Origin: Pagrus major
Lineage: Eukaryota; Chordata; Actinopteri; Spariformes; Sparidae
Reading direction: 5' to 3'
Assembly (NCBI RefSeq): GCF_040436345.1
Contig: NC_133230.1
Span: 17,060,197 to 17,124,196 of the forward strand
DNA: 64,000 bases
Part shown: piece by piece, positions 59,573-64,000 of the stretch
Position numbering within the stretch: the first letter of the stretch is position 1
Layout: each line of letters opens with the position of its first letter
Translations under genes and position numbers: made by a program
Notes under the pieces: generated by a model
Database searches by the model: none
What the model saw: only the letters and a program-made list of their open reading frames with translations
What the model was told of the DNA's origin: nothing

Positions 59573-62500
59573 ATGTTCGGGAATCTTTTCGAGGAAGAGG
59601 AGGAGGAAGGCTTCGCTTCGGTGTCTTCCAGGGGGAGAGCTGCAAAGGGGAGAGACGAGCCACCTCCACCCCGAGGAAGAAGCAATCTGTGCGGCATCAA
59701 GAATCAGGGGGGCACCTGCTACCTCAACTCTCTGCTCCAGACCCTGCTGTTCACCCCAGAGTTCAGAGGTGAGGCCAGCTTACATATCCTTACAGTAGGA
59801 TGAGATTCAGGTCCACCAGAGGACAGTTATGCATGTATTATATTTTCTTATTTGTGTTTTGCTGTGTGTCTTTGCAGAGGAGCTGTTCAGTTTGGGGCCA
59901 GATGAATTAGGATGCCTGGAAGACAAAGACAAACCAGGGGCCAAAGTAAGAGCCTTTATTGTAGGTGTAATCAGAGATGCAACTTAACATCTATGTGATT
60001 TCTAATGAGGTATTTCCTTCTTCTCTGCAGGTCCGAGTGATCCCACTAGAGCTGCAGAGACTGTTTGCCAGTCTGCTACTGGTGGACCAGCAAAGCGCCT
60101 CCACCGCCAGCCTCACTGACAGTTTTGGCTGGAACAGCAGCGAGGTCTGTGTCCATTATCTTCGTCATTGAGGCTCAGGTTACACTTCATATTTCAGTGA
60201 TTGATTTACCTTCCGGTCACAGCGGGAAGTGCATGCAGACATTCACAAAACTGGATTTGAAACTGCGACAGAATTGGAATTTCACCTTGTCTGGAGGCAA
60301 CCCAGCTGCAGTCATGCAAAAATACATACACAAAGAGGGAGAACAGACAGAAACATTCACAGAATTCGCCTCAGGACATGCACAACCACCTTTTCCAGGT
60401 TAAGAATGTACATACAGTGATTTGATTAAACTCACACTGGAGCTCTAAAACTATCATACTGGAAAGTGCAACCAAAGCTCTAGCTGGGGGAGGTGAGAGT
60501 GACTACGCACATAACAGACAGAAATGTTGCAAGGTTGTTGTGCGTAAATGTTTAGAATAAAGAGTGAGCTTTAAAAAACATACATTATGGTAATAAGATG
60601 ACACGAAACTTAAATTTAAAGGGGAAACAGACAACTTCTTCCCTTTCAAAGCATTTCCAAGTGGCATTAGTGCTGGCGCTGCTGTAACAAAGACAACAGA
60701 TTGCTGTTAGTTTTCCTCAGTGCAGCAACAACACAAGAAAAAATATGAGTTTAATCATTCATTTAGTCTCTAATGAAGACTTAAAAGCAAATAGAAATGA
60801 TGCCAGGCTGCCAGCCTGACTGGATTGCCAGTCAGCCCACATTTTCCGAGGAGATTTCCTGCCTGTGTACTGAAAGCAAAGATTATGGAACCAATCTAAA
60901 TGCAGATGGTGTTATTATTCTATAGCCATTACATTGTGCAATCAATATTGACTTCACATTGATAAATTAAAGCAAAAAAATGTTTACGCATTAGACCTGC
61001 AACTGATATACATCGATTTCTTCTATAGTAACAACAAAAACAATATACTATGAAAGCTGTAATACAGTGTGTACTGTATACTTTAGTACATAGTATGTAA
61101 CTGAGACATGGCGTCTCTCGTTCTGTCATTTGACCCTTTCTCTGTTGTCCTATCTCAGGGAACAAATCAGCATGATGTGCAGGAGTTGAACAGGATTCTG
61201 TTCAGTGCATTGGAGCACTCTCTTGTGGACACCTCTGGTAGTACTTTTATCCATCGGCTGTACCATGGGACCATTGTTAACAGCATTGCCTGCAAGGAGT
61301 GTGGTAATGTCAGCCAGAGACAGGTGCGTCAGTGTTTGCAGGATTTCTCAGCCTCTCTGACGTGGCTCCTTTTTTATATATATGTTTATAAATGCAGCTG
61401 GAATTGTTATACCTCCACAAAGGAGGTATCCATGTTGAATACATTTCACAATGAAATGCTAAAACAAACATTACTAACCCAGTTCTGCAATTTTTGGTGT
61501 CTTCTGTAGGAGGACTTCCTGGACCTGACGGTGTGTGTTTGTGGCATGTCTAGCCTGGAGGATGCTTTGTGGAGCATGTTTGTGGAGGAAGAGTTGTTTG
61601 AGGGCAATAACCTGTACCGCTGTGCACAGTGTGACAGGCTGGTTACTGCTGCCAAGGTCAGTGCCAGCTCTCAGACTGAAGATTATAATCCAATGAACCT
61701 TAACAGATGTTCAAATTCTTCTTTTTCCCTTGTGGAACTAGCCTTACGTTAAATCATTCATACAAAGTAGAAAACTTTTGTTCTACTTTGTATGAATGAT
61801 TTTACATAAACATAACAAATCTAGCTTTTTTCAGCTGTGTCTCACTTCACTTTATATTTTGCTCTTATTCAGTCTGCCAAGCTTAAGAAGCTTCCTCCAT
61901 TCATGACTGTGTCTTTGCTGAGGTTCAGTTTTGACTTTGCCAAATGTGAGCGATACAAGGAGACGGGACGCTATAGTTTCCCCATTACAATCAACCTGCA
62001 GCCATTTTGCGAACAGGTACTTGACCTTAGATTATGCACATTTACCATTACTTTTCTCGGTTGTTGTCATTTTTATTGCTTTCCAGATGTGTGCTCACAC
62101 AAAGATGTCTTAATAAGTTAAATATTATGTGTTTCTTACTTACAGACTGATGGAGAGGAATCTGATTACTCCTACGAGCTGTTCTCTGTGATTATCCATA
62201 AGGGTGGCTGCTATGGGGGCCATTACCATGTTTATATCAGGGACATTGACCAGCTGGGCCAATGGGAGCCGCCGGTAAGAAAAATAAAACAGCAAAAGTG
62301 GAAAAGAGCAAATGAAGGAATATTTTTTATTAAAAAAATAGCTGTCATTAGTTATACTTGCTTTTAAAATTGCTATTTCAAAGGCAGTTGAATGCGAATA
62401 CTCTAATTGACTTGCATTACTAGCGGCAATATAAAAAGAAATGCCTCTTTGTCTCGTTGTTAGGAGGAGGAATGCAAACTCAAGACTCAGAAGAAAGGCA

Positions 62501-64000
62501 AGGAAGAGGTCAAGAAGGAAGTGTGTGAGCCAAAACTACAAGAAGATGACCCTTTGTCTGTCCTCACTGCTATTATCGCCCAGGTATAGCTACTGCAAAT
62601 CTAAGAGCTTTTGTTTAGTTCATGTATGTTTTTTTTCTTTGAGTCAGTGGTACAGTCATAGTTGACTGATGGTGTGATTTCCTGTCCACTAGGAGCCATC
62701 AAAGAGCATCCTGTTGGACCAGCTGGGTCAGAAACTCCTGGATAAGATTGGTTCATCCTGGAGCAAAAAGTTCAGAAAACACTACGGTCCTATAGGAAAG
62801 GTATTTAAGTTTACAATCTTTTTATGCTTTCTTTCAATCAGGGCTTATACCAGTTTATTTCATGTACCAATAATTGTCGTCTTGTTACTTATTCTGTTCT
62901 GTTGTAGTTCTTGCAGTCCCACAGTGATGTTTTCATGTTGGTGTCCAATGGTACTCGAGTGGCATTGAAGGCAAACCCGCCAAGCCCTGTGACTGAGCCA
63001 CCAAGCCCTGTGACTGAGCCCCCAGGCCCAACAGAGCAGATCACTAACTCTGATCCTTCAACACCTTCAGACCCTGGAGCTGCTGAACAACAGCAGGAGC
63101 CTGAAAAAGAGGTATTGGAGCAGCAGCCACATTTTCGACGTCCAATATTAAATCGTTACGACTTTTGAAGGAAGAATTACACCTACTCAGTTGTTTTTCA
63201 TCTATGTTCCTGGTGGACATCTTTTTATTACTTTGATGCCTGTTTCTCACGGTGTTTCTTCCTGTCTGTCAGCAGGGTAGCCACTGGTTTGACCTTAACG
63301 ACTCCACAGTGACCTCCATCAGGGAGTCTGACATAGAGAAGCAGTTCCAGGGCAAAGAGAGTGCATACATGCTGTTCTACAGAAAAACACAGCTGCACAG
63401 GCCCAGTGAAGGTAATTGACTCCATGTGTTGCATTAGTATTGGAAAAGATGTGTCAGATCAGAAAAAGAAATGGAAAAGAGTTGATTAACAGAAGAGAAA
63501 GTAGGGTAATTTGATTGTCTTTGACTGTCTTTTATAATGTGTTTTGTGTTTCCTCTACATTTGCAGCCCTGAATAATGCCCAATATAAAGTTCCTCTTCA
63601 CCTCATCCACATGGCTCAGGAAGAGAACATCAAACTACAGCAAATGCGGTACAAAAACACACATTCATGTATCATACCACGCTTTTGGCTGTTTAGTAGA
63701 TTCTGACTGAAAAGTGTGACATTTCAGTGGAATCTGAAATCATAAATCAGTGAGGATCAACACAAAAAGGAAGACACTTGTATTAAAACTGGTTTGTTAC
63801 ATAAATTATTGATGTCAATCGTGTGTTTCTGTTACAGTGAGAAGTTCGAAGCCACAAATAACACTGTGGAGCTGCGACTTCACCTGGCAACCAATTACAG
63901 GCTAGAAAATGGAGCCCTGCAACCAATCAACAAGGAGCAGGACGGGAGCACCACTCTGAGTTTCGACCGTAGAAAGACCGTGGGAGATCTCCGATTAGCT
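59573..64000 (+). CDS. usp40: Ubiquitin carboxyl-terminal hydrolase 40, 3'-truncated by window
   Basis: Thirteen exons: 59573-59768, 59878-59945, 60031-60144, 61159-61323, 61510-61656, 61873-62016, 62146-62274, 62464-62583, 62693-62800, 62908-63111, 63276-63411, 63567-63648, 63838 to window end. They give 592 codons, about half of human USP40. The enzyme cleaves ubiquitin from substrates. The Cys box GIKNQGGTCYLNSLLQTL puts the nucleophile at C49. The His box GGCYGGHYHVYI has H304, and HWFDLNDSTV near 468-477 supplies the Asp/Asn region. The zinc-ribbon cysteine pairs CKEC and CAQC are intact. An acidic start (MFGNLFEEEEEEG) matches human MFGDLFEEE. After the catalytic core begin the ubiquitin-like C-terminal repeats, which lie beyond the window. 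Exon 10 has a small internal duplication, and exon 11 an ambiguous NAGNAG acceptor. Confidence 0.95.
60145..61158 (+). other. usp40 intron 3
   Basis: A 1.0-kb intron between the FGWNSSE and GTNQHDVQELNR exons. It has no recognised gene or repeat. Confidence 0.5.
61751..61802. repeat. Perfect 22-bp inverted repeat (hairpin) in usp40 intron 5
   Basis: The arm 61751-61772 is the exact reverse complement of 61781-61802, with an 8-nt spacer. RNA from either strand would form a long perfect stem. It could be the core of a palindromic MITE or a regulatory hairpin. No function is assigned. Confidence 0.9.

Noticed and set aside
1-64000. CRISPR arrays, operons, prophage or defence islands
   Set aside because: The window is spliced vertebrate DNA; tandem repeats are microsatellites or transposable-element units.

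Overview
The window is vertebrate nuclear DNA, most probably from a ray-finned (percomorph-type) teleost. Genes are split into many short exons with GT-AG introns, mostly 80 bp to 1.5 kb. The spacers hold TG/TC/CTT microsatellites and several dispersed repeats and MITE-like elements that I recognise from memory as typical of spiny-rayed fish. I see no bacterial, phage or CRISPR features. Five protein-coding genes, all on the + strand, could be rebuilt exon by exon with every splice phase agreeing.

Layout. (1) 3980-31448: a class X unconventional myosin (myo10-like), 42 coding exons and about 2,078 residues. It lacks only the short first coding exon, which lies outside the window or is too short to recognise. 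Order: motor, 3 IQ motifs, charged helix/coiled coil, PEST region with a long polyproline insert, split PH domains, MyTH4, FERM. The intron at 4079-13763 is 9.7 kb. (2) 31449-36275: 3' UTR and spacer with an LTR-retrotransposon fragment. (3) 36276-40878: pttg1ip, 7 exons, 166 aa, a PSI-domain type I membrane protein. (4) 43217-44716: sumo3, 4 exons, 94 aa, with a CpG-containing promoter just upstream and a 3' UTR of about 2.5 kb. (5) 50268-57721: tspear, 13 exons, 713 aa, a secreted LamG/TSPN plus seven-EAR-repeat protein. (6) 59573 to the window end: usp40, first 13 exons, 592 codons, a deubiquitinase cut off by the window edge.

The block pttg1ip - sumo3 - tspear matches the order and orientation of the human 21q22.3 genes (PTTG1IP, SUMO3, UBE2G2, TSPEAR), except that UBE2G2 is not between SUMO3 and TSPEAR here. 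Myo10 and usp40, unlinked in human, flank the block. The genes do not form a pathway; they are ordinary neighbours in a conserved syntenic segment.

I did not find a novel multi-gene system. The points most worth a second look are: the polyproline (FH1-like) insert in the myosin tail; a symmetric P-loop exon whose acceptor sits in a long TG tract; a GC-AG intron and a 14-nt microexon in the motor domain; a two-residue SUMO maturation tail; a charged insertion in the TSPEAR LamG domain; a perfect 22-bp inverted repeat in a usp40 intron; and several repeat families. Gene identities rest on remembered human protein sequences, not on a search.
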